A stretch of 8,953 nt of DNA, taken from assembly GCA_020216965.1 (NCBI GenBank), contig JAIWOJ010000053.1:1-8953 (forward strand), read 5' to 3'. Source of the DNA: Prosthecobacter sp. (GTDB lineage Bacteria > Verrucomicrobiota > Verrucomicrobiia > Verrucomicrobiales > Verrucomicrobiaceae). The position numbers and the translations under genes were made by a program. This document shows, piece after piece, positions 1 through 6,884 of this stretch; the stretch's first letter is position 1; each line of letters starts with the position of its first letter. The notes beneath the pieces are model-generated. The model saw nothing but the letters and a program-made list of their open reading frames with translations. It was not told the origin of the DNA and searched no databases.

Positions 1-1229
1 TCGCTGTCTCCAGGCCACTTGGCCTCGACATCGCCATCCAGGAACTGAGCATTGATCTGGTAGATGATCTGGAGGTGGCGTGGCAGCACGCGCTCAAAGA
101 GGCTGACGGACCACATTTCCAGTGCCTCGGGCAGCAGGGTGTGGTTGGTGTAGCTAAAGGTCTCCTGGCAGATTTTCCAGGCCTGGGCCCATGGCAGACC
201 TTCCTCGTCGAGCAGGATGCGCATGAGCTCCGGGATGGCCACGGCGGGGTGGGTGTCGTTGAGCTGGATGGCGGCCTTGCTGGGGAATTCGCTCCAGGGC
301 AGGTTGTAGCCGCCCTTGAAGCGGCGCACGATGTCAGCCAGAGAGCAGGCGACAAAGAAGTACTGCTGCACGAGGCGGAGCTCCTTGCCAGACTCGGTAG
401 AGTCATTGGGGTAAAGCACCTTGGAGACGGTCTCGGCGATGGCCTTCTCACGCAGGGCCTCGATGTATGAACCTTCGTTGAAGACCTGGAAGTTAAAGTC
501 CTCGTCCGCCTGCGCCTGCCACAAGCGCAAGACGTTCACGGTGTGGCTGTCATAGCCGACGATGGGAATGTCCCAGGGCAGACCGAGCAGGCACTTGGTG
601 TCGATCCATTCGGAATGCGGGTTGCCGTGGTCGTCGAATTTTTGAATGACGCGGCCGTAGAGATGGATCTTTTGCCGGTAGGAAGGGCGGGCGATCTTCC
701 AGGGGGAGCCGTCGCGCATCCAGGCGTCAGGATGCTCCACCTGACGGCCGTTGACGAATTCCTGGCGGAAGAGGCCGAACTCATAATGGATGCCGTAGCC
801 GATGGCGGGCAGGTTCAGCGTGCTGAGGCTATCCATGAAACAGGCCGCCAAGCGGCCCAGGCCGCCATTGCCCAGGCCCATGTCAGGCTCGCTCTGCAGC
901 AGGGCGTCGAGGTCTTTGCCCAGATCGTGCAGCGCTTGTTTCACGGGCTCATAGAGGCCGGAATTGCGGAGGTTATTCTCCAGCAGGCGGCCCATGAGGT
1001 ATTCCAGGGAAAGGTAGTGGATGCGGCGCACGCCAGCCTGGCGGTGCAGGGCGCGCGATTTTGTAGCGCTATCCATCACGCGGTCACGCACGGCCAGGCA
1101 GGTGGCCACCCACCAATCATTCTGGCTGGCACTGTCCACATAGGCACCCAAGGTGAAACGGACGTGGTTGACGATGGAGGCTTTGATGGCCTCTGGGGTG
1201 TTGCCGAGATCGCAGGGGGCGGGGGTCAT
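1..1229 (-). CDS. glgP: Glycogen/starch phosphorylase, N-terminal half (3' end beyond left edge)
   Basis: Cytoplasmic glycogen phosphorylase (GT35), which releases glucose 1-phosphate from alpha-1,4-glucan ends using phosphate and pyridoxal phosphate. I translated 409 residues from the ATG at 1229 to the window edge; the family is usually about 800-850 residues, so roughly half is present. Clear family blocks are [14 protein letters not shown] (76-89), [19 protein letters not shown] (116-134), [18 protein letters not shown] (320-337) and [13 protein letters not shown] (361-373). The PLP-lysine region lies in the missing C-terminal half. The frame is open throughout with no frameshift. The start lies 20 bases after the rsmI stop on the same strand, with no convincing Shine-Dalgarno, so it is probably the last or a late gene of the bamD-like/lptE/rsmI transcript. 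Family identity is very secure; the glucan substrate (glycogen rather than maltodextrin) is inferred. Confidence 0.96.
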   Translation of the reverse strand, partial: MTPAPCDLGNTPEAIKASIVNHVRFTLGAYVDSASQNDWWVATCLAVRDRVMDSATKSRALHRQAGVRRIHYLSLEYLMGRLLENNLRNSGLYEPVKQALHDLGKDLDALLQSEPDMGLGNGGLGRLAACFMDSLSTLNLPAIGYGIHYEFGLFRQEFVNGRQVEHPDAWMRDGSPWKIARPSYRQKIHLYGRVIQKFDDHGNPHSEWIDTKCLLGLPWDIPIVGYDSHTVNVLRLWQAQADEDFNFQVFNEGSYIEALREKAIAETVSKVLYPNDSTESGKELRLVQQYFFVACSLADIVRRFKGGYNLPWSEFPSKAAIQLNDTHPAVAIPELMRILLDEEGLPWAQAWKICQETFSYTNHTLLPEALEMWSVSLFERVLPRHLQIIYQINAQFLDGDVEAKWPGDS

Positions 1230-1249
1230 GAGGTAACTTGGGTTGGAAA

Positions 1250-2047
1250 TCACCAGGTGATCCATTTCGGCAGCTCAGCGGGTGCGATGACCAGCGTGAT
1301 TTCGCCCTTGGGTGTCCTGGCTTGAAAATGAGAAAGCACTTGTTGTGCCGGGCCGCGCTGGAAATCCTCAAACTTCTTTGTCAACTCACGCGCGACGACG
1401 ACTCGGTGCTCAGGTTTGGCGGCGGCGATCATGCCCAGCGTGTCCACAAGACGGTAGGGGCTCTCAAAATAGACGCTGGTGGCCTCCCGCTGGAGGGCAG
1501 CGAGCAGTTCCTTTTCCCGCTGGCCTTTTTTGTGTGGCAGGAAGCCGCCAAAGTAGAACGGCACCGTGGGCAGACCGCTGGCAGCCAGGGCGGTGAGGAC
1601 GGCGCTGGGGCCGGGCAGGGTTTCCACACGCAGACCGGCAGCGACCACACTTTGTACAAGCCGCTGGCCGGGGTCTGAAACGGTAGGCATGCCAGCATCT
1701 GACACCAGCGCCACACGGCCGCCCGCCTGGAGGTGGGCGATCAGCTCCGGGATGCGCCGAGCCTCATTGTGCTCGTTTAGGCTCACCAGCCGGGCACGGA
1801 TGCCGTGGTGGCTGAGCAGGCGGCCAGAGTGGCGCGTGTCTTCACAGGCAATGAGGTCCACCTGTTTCAAGATCTCTAGAGCACGCAGGGTGATGTCTGC
1901 CAAATTGCCGATGGGCGTGGCCGTGAGGTAGAGAGCGGCCGGTAGCGCCGAATGGGATAGGCCAAGATTTTCTAGGGGTTCATCGACCTCCACCTCTCCC
2001 GCAGCGGGCGGGGGTTGCTCAGCCTCGTCGTTGTCCTCCGTTCTCAC
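1250..2047 (-). CDS. rsmI: 16S rRNA (cytidine-1402-2'-O)-methyltransferase RsmI
   Basis: SAM-dependent tetrapyrrole-methylase-fold enzyme that 2'-O-methylates C1402 in the decoding centre of 16S rRNA. The 265 residues carry the whole family signature: [19 protein letters not shown] (39-57), [13 protein letters not shown] (67-78), SLNEHNE (89-95), [15 protein letters not shown] (113-127), [17 protein letters not shown] (144-160), [14 protein letters not shown] (164-177) and [11 protein letters not shown] (194-204). The start is a GTG whose bases overlap the lptE TGA stop as GTGA, which points to translational coupling. No in-frame ATG lies between this GTG and the core, so the protein has an extra acidic, Pro-containing N-terminus of about 37 residues before the usual beginning at LYLTATP. 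A later non-ATG start cannot be excluded. glgP follows after 20 bases. Confidence 0.96.
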   Translation of the reverse strand: MRTEDNDEAEQPPPAAGEVEVDEPLENLGLSHSALPAALYLTATPIGNLADITLRALEILKQVDLIACEDTRHSGRLLSHHGIRARLVSLNEHNEARRIPELIAHLQAGGRVALVSDAGMPTVSDPGQRLVQSVVAAGLRVETLPGPSAVLTALAASGLPTVPFYFGGFLPHKKGQREKELLAALQREATSVYFESPYRLVDTLGMIAAAKPEHRVVVARELTKKFEDFQRGPAQQVLSHFQARTPKGEITLVIAPAELPKWITW

Positions 2048-2553
2048 CAGCCTTCGGAGATCTCGTTGGCGAGGTTGCTGGCCAGGCGCTGGGCGGCATC
2101 ATCCAGCGCCTGAGCTTCCGAGTTCTGCACATTGGAGTCCAAAATGACATAAGAAATCGCCGAACTCGTGCCCCGATGGATGGGGCGGCCTGAGGCGGCG
2201 TCCTTGATGACATAATTCACCGTCAAGCGCATCTGTAGCTGGGAGGTGCGCAAGACGTTTTGACGCAGGGAGCGGAACTGAGATCGGTCCACTCGCATGA
2301 TGGTCCCCTCCAGCACGGCTTCGGCATCGTCTTTCGAGGCGATCTGGTAGGAGCCGTCGGTCTGGATTTGTTTAATCAGTGAATTGGTGACGACGGAGGA
2401 AAGCCGGGGCTCTAGGGTTTGGTTGTCAAAGGTGGGCACGGCCAGTTTCTGGATGCCCTGGAGCCGGGATGGCTTGTGCCCGCCAAGCTGGTAGCCCGCG
2501 CAACTGGGGAGTGTCAGGGAGAGAGCGAGGGCGAGAAGGCGTCGTAAATTCAT
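2044..2553 (-). CDS. lptE: LptE-family LPS-assembly lipoprotein
   Basis: Small outer-membrane lipoprotein of 169 residues, resembling LptE, the partner that plugs the LptD barrel and helps place lipopolysaccharide in the outer leaflet. The N-terminus is a lipoprotein signal: MNLRR, a hydrophobic Leu/Ala stretch, then lipobox L15-P-S-C18 with Ala at +2, consistent with outer-membrane sorting. It continues with the family-typical AGYQLGG opening and VPTFDNQTLEPRL (about residues 37-49), followed by an alternating beta-type region with VLEGTIMRVDRSQ and LRMTVNYV-like strands. The frame stays open upstream to base 2754 but would overlap the BamD-like gene, and the signal peptide fixes the start at 2553. 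It lies 61 bases after that gene's stop, with no clear Shine-Dalgarno, and overlaps rsmI by a GTGA. Fold assignment is good; a direct LPS role in this organism is inferred. Confidence 0.88.
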   Translation of the reverse strand: MNLRRLLALALSLTLPSCAGYQLGGHKPSRLQGIQKLAVPTFDNQTLEPRLSSVVTNSLIKQIQTDGSYQIASKDDAEAVLEGTIMRVDRSQFRSLRQNVLRTSQLQMRLTVNYVIKDAASGRPIHRGTSSAISYVILDSNVQNSEAQALDDAAQRLASNLANEISEGW

Positions 2554-2614
2554 CCAGGCAAAGGGGGCAGAGGTCTCAATAACGCGGGAGCGTGGGCCGG
2601 AGCTAGCGGTGAAC

Positions 2615-3928
2615 TCAAGGAGCGGGCGGCTTTGGCGGCACAGGCAACTCACCTGCTGGGGCAGGAGTCGCAGGCACAGGGGGGACGGGCAGCAGCGCTG
2701 GTCTTTCCGTCTCAGGCACAGGGGGCAGCAAGGTGCCTTCGCCAGGGGCAGCACCTGGCTTGGTCGGTAGGGTAGGCTCAGTGAGTGGGATGGGGAGGAA
2801 GTTATCGTTTCCAGCTCTCATGCTAGGCTTTTGGCCCAGGCGGGCCAGCTCGGGGGCCAGGGGGCCGATGTAGTCATCCCGGTTTTTCAGATTCCGCGCG
2901 CTGGAGACGGTGTAGTCCTGGTCTGGCTGGCCTTTTTTCGCCTCAGAAACGGCCTCAGGATCCGTGGCGGCCAGTTCAGCGAGCAGGGTCCGCGCCTCAG
3001 CCGATGCCTCTGGGGAGCCGTATTTTAGAGCTTCATTGAAGTAAATGGCGGCGGCCTTGGCCTTGCCCATGCGCATGTAAAATTTGCCTACTTGCAGGGA
3101 CTGGCCTGCCTCCACGGCATTGATTTGGCGCAGACCAAGCTCGGCCTCGCTCGCCCGATCGCCCTTGGGATTCACCGTCATGTAGGTGGTGAGGGCGTCG
3201 CGGGCAGCGGTCAGGTTGGATTTATCCTCACTGCGGCTGGCTGCGACGCTGCTGATGGAGCCGATACGGAACTGGGCCTCTCCGGCCTGCTTGGTATTGG
3301 GGTAGTTATCCACCACGGCTTGGTAAGCGGCGACGGACTTGGCCTTCTCTCCCATGTCCTGATAGACCTCGCCGATGCTGAATTGGGCCAGCGGTGCCAG
3401 TTTGCCGAAGGGGGCATTTTCGATGATTTTCTTGTACATCGCCACCACGTCATCCCCGCCCATTTTCACGGGGATGAGGATCAGGCTGCGCTCCTTTTTG
3501 CCGCCTTTGGCGATTTCTGCGATCTCAAACTGCTGCTGGATCGCATCATCAAACCGAGGGCTGGTGCGGTATTGGGTGAGAAAAGTCTGGAAAGCGTCAA
3601 AGGACTCCTGGAGAGACTTGCTTTGGCGGATGATGATCGCATTTGCGTAGGATGCCTCTGCCGCTGCCGTGGTGAAGGGATACTGCCTGATGATCTGCTG
3701 GTAAATGCCCTGCGCCTTGCCTGAGCGCCCCTGGAGCTGTGCCTCTCTCGCCTGCCCAAGGAGGGCGGCGGCTTGGCGCTCCTGGGCCTCACGTTCATTG
3801 CCGGCGGGTACGGCTTTATCTTTTTTCCCAAACAAGCCCAGGAAGGCATACGAGGGTGTCGCGGTGGCACAAAACGCCGAGAACACTGCGGTGCTGAGGG
3901 CGAGGCGGAGGTAGAAGGGCGTTTTCAT
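2615..3928 (-). CDS. BamD-like secreted tetratricopeptide-repeat protein with Pro-rich tail
   Basis: A 437-residue exported protein resembling BamD/YfiO, the TPR subunit of the outer-membrane beta-barrel assembly machinery. Residues 1-28 form a Sec signal peptide with an Ala-rich core and a likely signal-peptidase I site after PSYA (28). Helical TPR-like pairs follow at about 52-85, 90-140, 160-215 (with AQFSIGEVYQDMGEKAKSV at 181-199) and 240-320 (with GKFYMRMGKAKAAAIYFNEA). From about 379 to the end the chain is Pro-rich with PVPP-type repeats and is probably disordered. True BamD is a lipoprotein; the only Cys in the signal (C20, preceded by Phe) does not make a good lipobox. It is the first gene of the minus-strand run, immediately upstream of lptE, which supports an outer-membrane role. 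Other secreted TPR scaffolds (YbgF/CpoB type) remain possible. Confidence 0.82.
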   Translation of the reverse strand: MKTPFYLRLALSTAVFSAFCATATPSYAFLGLFGKKDKAVPAGNEREAQERQAAALLGQAREAQLQGRSGKAQGIYQQIIRQYPFTTAAAEASYANAIIIRQSKSLQESFDAFQTFLTQYRTSPRFDDAIQQQFEIAEIAKGGKKERSLILIPVKMGGDDVVAMYKKIIENAPFGKLAPLAQFSIGEVYQDMGEKAKSVAAYQAVVDNYPNTKQAGEAQFRIGSISSVAASRSEDKSNLTAARDALTTYMTVNPKGDRASEAELGLRQINAVEAGQSLQVGKFYMRMGKAKAAAIYFNEALKYGSPEASAEARTLLAELAATDPEAVSEAKKGQPDQDYTVSSARNLKNRDDYIGPLAPELARLGQKPSMRAGNDNFLPIPLTEPTLPTKPGAAPGEGTLLPPVPETERPALLPVPPVPATPAPAGELPVPPKPPAP

Positions 3929-3939
3929 CCTGGAGGCTG

Positions 3940-3968
3940 ACAGTAAAGGCGAGTAAAAGAGGCGTCAA
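3940..3968 (-). promoter_or_regulatory. Candidate sigma-70-type promoter for the BamD-like/lptE/rsmI/glgP run
   Basis: Read on the minus strand, TTGACG (3968-3963, five of six to consensus) is followed after exactly 17 bases by TACTGT (3945-3940, four of six). A start site about seven bases further on would fall only a few bases before the ATG at 3928, giving a very short or leaderless message. That agrees with the lack of a Shine-Dalgarno ahead of this ATG. This is a motif match only. Confidence 0.4.
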
Positions 3969-4032
3969 GGGAGCACCGAACTCTCATGGGCTCGCTTTCA
4001 GGGACTCGTCTCCAGCATCGCTTTTCCTTGCT

Positions 4033-4047
4033 GAAGCCTGCAGCTTC
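4033..4047. repeat. Short inverted repeat ahead of glgE
   Basis: GAAGC, five bases CTGCA, then GCTTC make a perfect 5-base inverted repeat centred at 4040, with the spacer itself containing a TGCA palindrome. It lies just before the alternative GTG (4050) and 35 bases before the chosen ATG (4083) of glgE. It could be an operator half-site pair, a weak leader hairpin, or chance. Confidence 0.25.
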
Positions 4048-4082
4048 CCGTGCCATGTGTGCGCTCCTTTTCCCGATCTCCC

Positions 4083-6041
4083 ATGCCCGCTGCTACCCAC
4101 GCTCCCACCGTCGTCATCGAAAACTTTTACCCCTGCCTGGAGGGTGGACGCCACCCCATCAAGCGCATCGTAGGGGAGCCTCTCCAGATCTGGTGCGATA
4201 TTTTTACAGACGGCCATGTGGTCATGTCCGCCGTGCTCAAGTGGCGGCAGACGGGTGCCAAACGCTGGTTTGAGACCCCCATGAGCCCGGCGGAAAATGA
4301 CCGCTGGCACGGCACCTGCGCTTTTGAATCCATCGGCCGCTGGGAGTATGCGGTCGAGGCCTGGGCGGATAGCTACAAGGGCTGGAAAAAGACCTTCGCC
4401 GTGCGCGTGCAGGCCAAAGACCCCGATGTGCCGATCGAGGCACAGGAAGGTGCCAAGCTGCTGCGGGAAGCTGCCAAACGCGCCCGTGCCGCCGGGGCAC
4501 CGGACTGTGCCAAGGAGCTGAACGACGTGGCCGACCTGCTCTCCACCCTGCCACCGGAGGAAATCCTGGAGGTGTTGATCTCCGAGGAGCTGCAGGAACT
4601 CATGGACGCCTACGCTGACCGCAGCCTGTCTACCACCAGCCAGCCGCTGCAGGTCATCGTGGAGCGCGAGCGCGCTCGTTTCTCCGCCTGGTATGAGTTC
4701 TTCCCCCGCAATGCCGAAGGCCGCGCGGACAAGCACAGCACCTTCCGCGACTGTTTGCCCCGCCTGGACGACGCCAAGGCGATGGGCTTTGACACCATCT
4801 ACTTCCCGCCCATCCACCCCATCGGCATCACCGCGCGGAAGGGGAAAAACAACACGCTCATCGCCCACGAGGGCGATGTCGGCAGCCCCTGGGCCATCGG
4901 CGGCCCCGCAGGTGGGCACCGCGAGGTGGAGCCTGCGCTGGGCACCGTGGAAGACTTCGTCTGGCTCGTCGGCGAGGCCCAGAAGCGCGGCTTGGAGATC
5001 GCGCTGGATTTTGCCATCAACTGCTCCCCTGACCACCCCTACGTCAAAGACCATCCCGATTGGTTCTACCAGCGCCCGGATGGCAGCATTCGCTACGCTG
5101 AAAATCCGCCGAAGAAGTATCAAGACATCTACCCGCTGAACTTCCACTGCGCCGATTGGAAAAACCTCTGGCGCGAATTGATCGACGTCGTGCTCTTTTG
5201 GGTGGATAAAGGCGTGAAGATCTTCCGCGTGGACAATCCGCATACCAAACCTGTGTCCTTCTGGGAAGAACTCATCAGCACCGTTCACAGCAGGCACCCC
5301 GAGGTCATCTTCCTCTCCGAAGCCTTCACCAAGCCCAAGATGATGCAGGTGCTGGGCAAGGTCGGCTTTAGCCAGAGCTACACCTACTTTACCTGGCGTG
5401 AGGACAAGCACGGCCTCACCGACTACGCGAAAGAGCTGACCCAGGGCGAAATGCGCTGGTACTACCGTGGCAACTTCTGGCCCAACACCCCAGACATCCT
5501 GCCCTTTTACCTGCAAAATGCCCCCAGCAGCGTCTTCCGCCTGCGCGCTGCCCTGGCCGCCACCCTCATGCCCAGTTGGGGCATGTACTGTGGCTACGAA
5601 CTGTGTGAAAACCAGCCCCTGCCCGGCAAGGAGGAATACCTGGACTCCGAGAAATTCCAACTGCGCCAGCGCGACCACGACGCGCCAGGCAATATCAAGG
5701 GCTTCATCGCCCGCCTGAACCACATCCGCCGGGACAATCCGGCCATGCAGCTCTATGACAACCTCGTCTTCCACCCCACCAGCCACGACCAGATCCTTTG
5801 CTACAGCAAGGCCACCCCAGACCGGCACAACCGCCTTCTCTGCGTCATCAGCCTAGATGGCTACAGCACCGTCGCTGGCACCGTGCAGGTTGACCTCCCT
5901 GCTCTTGGCCTGGATGGGGGCCGCCCCTACCGTGTGCACGACCTCATGCACGGCCACACTTACACTTGGCACGGCTCTGAAAACTATGTGGAGCTGAACC
6001 CCAGCGGCACCTCGCTGCATATTTTCAAAATCGAGCAATAA
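4083..6041 (+). CDS. glgE: Alpha-1,4-glucan:maltose-1-phosphate maltosyltransferase GlgE (GH13_3)
   Basis: Cytoplasmic enzyme that transfers maltosyl units from alpha-maltose 1-phosphate to the non-reducing end of an alpha-1,4-glucan, the polymerising step of the GlgE pathway. The 652 residues match the family in length and layout: an N-terminal beta-sandwich opening VVIENFYPCLEGGRHPIKR (10-28), a helical insert (about 118-180), then the GH13 barrel starting near FSAWYEFFPR (200-209). Catalytic residues are visible: nucleophile D384 in FRVDNPHTKP, acid/base E413 in FLSEAFTKP, and D471 in NTPDIL. FPPIHPIG (241-248) and RKGKNN (252-257) are also family-typical. A GTG at 4050 in the same frame would add 11 residues; I chose the ATG because the family homology begins just after it, though neither has a good Shine-Dalgarno. 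It is divergent from the BamD-like operon and followed by secG in the same direction. The usual partners TreS, Pep2 and GlgB are not in the window. Confidence 0.96.
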   Translation: MPAATHAPTVVIENFYPCLEGGRHPIKRIVGEPLQIWCDIFTDGHVVMSAVLKWRQTGAKRWFETPMSPAENDRWHGTCAFESIGRWEYAVEAWADSYKGWKKTFAVRVQAKDPDVPIEAQEGAKLLREAAKRARAAGAPDCAKELNDVADLLSTLPPEEILEVLISEELQELMDAYADRSLSTTSQPLQVIVERERARFSAWYEFFPRNAEGRADKHSTFRDCLPRLDDAKAMGFDTIYFPPIHPIGITARKGKNNTLIAHEGDVGSPWAIGGPAGGHREVEPALGTVEDFVWLVGEAQKRGLEIALDFAINCSPDHPYVKDHPDWFYQRPDGSIRYAENPPKKYQDIYPLNFHCADWKNLWRELIDVVLFWVDKGVKIFRVDNPHTKPVSFWEELISTVHSRHPEVIFLSEAFTKPKMMQVLGKVGFSQSYTYFTWREDKHGLTDYAKELTQGEMRWYYRGNFWPNTPDILPFYLQNAPSSVFRLRAALAATLMPSWGMYCGYELCENQPLPGKEEYLDSEKFQLRQRDHDAPGNIKGFIARLNHIRRDNPAMQLYDNLVFHPTSHDQILCYSKATPDRHNRLLCVISLDGYSTVAGTVQVDLPALGLDGGRPYRVHDLMHGHTYTWHGSENYVELNPSGTSLHIFKIEQ

Positions 6042-6180
6042 ACCCGCCTCCTTCTTCATCCCGCTTGGCTAAGGGCTAAACTTAAGCAAATCAAGGCATT
6101 GCTGCCCAGATGCTTTTGCCTCCTGGGAAAGGAGAACCCGCTTGCCAAACAAGGGTGAGCCCCCATATTCGCGCCCCCTT
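6042..6180 (+). promoter_or_regulatory. secG leader with hairpin-enclosed Shine-Dalgarno and alternative TTG start
   Basis: This 139-base gap after glgE contains the best ribosome-binding site in the window, AAGGAG at 6129-6134, followed seven bases later by an in-frame TTG (6142) that would extend SecG by 13 residues. The site lies inside a perfect 5-base hairpin, CTCCT (6120-6124), loop GGGAA, AGGAG (6130-6134). Two other 5-base pairings compete for the same bases: AGGCA (6094-6098) with TGCCT (6117-6121), and CCCAG (6105-6109) with CTGGG (6123-6127). No T-tract follows, so this does not look like an intrinsic terminator for glgE. Regulation is inference from base pairing only. Confidence 0.4.
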
Positions 6181-6825
6181 ATGTTGGACATTGTTATTGG
6201 TATCCTCACGGTAGTCGAGGTCATCGTCTGCCTCCTCCTCATTCTCATCGTTCTTATGCAGCGCCCCCGCCAGGAGGGGCTTGGAGCCTCGTTTGGGGAT
6301 TCCGCCATGACCCAACTGGTCGGCGCACAAACCACCAACGTGCTCCAGCGCGGCACCGTTTATCTCGCGATTGTTCTCTTTGTGCTCACGCTCTCCCTCG
6401 CCGTGCTCACCACGCGCAAGCAGTCAGGTGCCAGTGGAACCAAGGTCTTTGATGAACCGCCTCCACCCGCCCCCGCCCCTGCGGCACCGGCAGAGCCTGC
6501 CAAGACAGAAACAAGCCCAGATGCTGCGAAAAAGGCACCCGAACAGACTCCTGACAAGCCCAGCCCCGAAACAACACCCGCTGAACCTGCCAAAGCTAAG
6601 ACAACCCCTGACGCGGCTAAGAAAGAGACAAATGCAGCACCCGCCGCAGCCTCACCTGACGCTGCTGCTAGCAAAGACCCCGCAGCCCAGCCGAAGCAGG
6701 AGGCTCCCCAACCCGCCGCCCCAGCCCTCAAAGAGCCGGGGGAAAGCAGCCCTCCCGCCGCTCCCGCTCCCTCTCCAGCCGCTGGCAGCGCCCCAGCGCC
6801 CGCTGAAACGCCAAAAAATCCCTGA
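6181..6825 (+). CDS. secG: Preprotein translocase subunit SecG with long Pro/Ala/Lys-rich C-terminal tail
   Basis: Inner-membrane subunit of the SecYEG channel that aids SecA-driven protein export. From the ATG at 6181 the protein has 214 residues. TM helix 1 is about 3-26 (IVIGILTVVEVIVCLLLILIV), the conserved cytosolic loop QRPRQEGLGASFGDS is 27-41, then NVLQRGT (53-59) and TM helix 2 at about 59-77, ending in TTRK. This is a complete SecG in 80 residues. Residues 83-214 are a charged, Pro/Ala-rich low-complexity tail not found in standard SecG, containing a 15-residue imperfect repeat (104-118 and 134-148). An upstream TTG at 6142 with a good Shine-Dalgarno would add 13 residues (start PNKGEPPYSRPL); I preferred the ATG because it places the start directly ahead of TM1 as in the family, but the choice is open. 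The M23 peptidase gene follows after 59 bases. Confidence 0.9.
   Translation: MLDIVIGILTVVEVIVCLLLILIVLMQRPRQEGLGASFGDSAMTQLVGAQTTNVLQRGTVYLAIVLFVLTLSLAVLTTRKQSGASGTKVFDEPPPPAPAPAAPAEPAKTETSPDAAKKAPEQTPDKPSPETTPAEPAKAKTTPDAAKKETNAAPAAASPDAAASKDPAAQPKQEAPQPAAPALKEPGESSPPAAPAPSPAAGSAPAPAETPKNP
6490..6624 (+). repeat. Imperfect 15-residue tandem-like repeat in the SecG tail
   Basis: AEPAKTETSPDAAKK (codons 104-118, bases 6490-6534) and AEPAKAKTTPDAAKK (codons 134-148, bases 6580-6624) agree at 12 of 15 positions and are spaced by exactly 30 residues. Several synonymous differences separate the copies at DNA level, so the duplication is not recent or the amino-acid pattern is under selection. 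It lies wholly inside the low-complexity SecG tail. Confidence 0.7.
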
Positions 6826-6837
6826 CCTCGTCGCACA

Positions 6838-6866
6838 GTGCCGGGGCATCGCTGCGGCACCGGTGC
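6838..6866 (+). other. Hairpin and 10-base palindrome between secG and the M23 gene
   Basis: GTGCCG (6838-6843) can pair with CGGCAC (6855-6860) across an 11-base loop, 12 bases after the secG stop. The 3' arm overlaps a perfect 10-base palindrome GCACCGGTGC (6857-6866), which ends just before the AGGTGG (6869-6874) that may serve as ribosome-binding site for the next gene. There is no T-tract, so it is not a standard intrinsic terminator. It could affect message processing or translation of the peptidase gene. Confidence 0.35.
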
Positions 6867-6884
6867 ATAGGTGGAAACCGCGCC

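Larger units (their letters stand above)
3929..4082. promoter_or_regulatory. Divergent intergenic region between the BamD-like operon and glgE
   Basis: This 154-base stretch separates two divergently read genes, so both promoters must lie here or inside the neighbouring coding ends. It contains a plausible sigma-70-like promoter for the minus strand, annotated separately, and a small inverted repeat close to the glgE start. I found no convincing plus-strand -35/-10 pair and no strong Shine-Dalgarno for either gene. Confidence 0.6.

Noticed and set aside
543..1325. A 260-codon plus-strand open frame
   Set aside because: It is antisense to the clear GlgP coding sequence and the end of rsmI, and its translation shows no family motif.
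2554..2754. Upstream extension of the lptE frame by 67 codons
   Set aside because: It would overlap the BamD-like coding sequence, is Cys/Pro/Arg-rich, and would bury the lipoprotein signal peptide that begins at 2553.
3092..3724. A 210-codon plus-strand open frame
   Set aside because: It is the complement of the TPR-containing BamD-like gene, with no recognised domain.
3984..5828. A 614-codon open frame on the minus strand, antisense to glgE
   Set aside because: It mirrors the strongly supported glgE reading frame with its catalytic residues; its translation is Val/Gly/Ala/His-rich with no recognisable domain, as expected for the complement of GC-rich codons.
6838..6860. Intrinsic terminator after secG
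   Set aside because: The stem is only six base pairs with an 11-base loop and no T-tract, so it is listed only as a hairpin.
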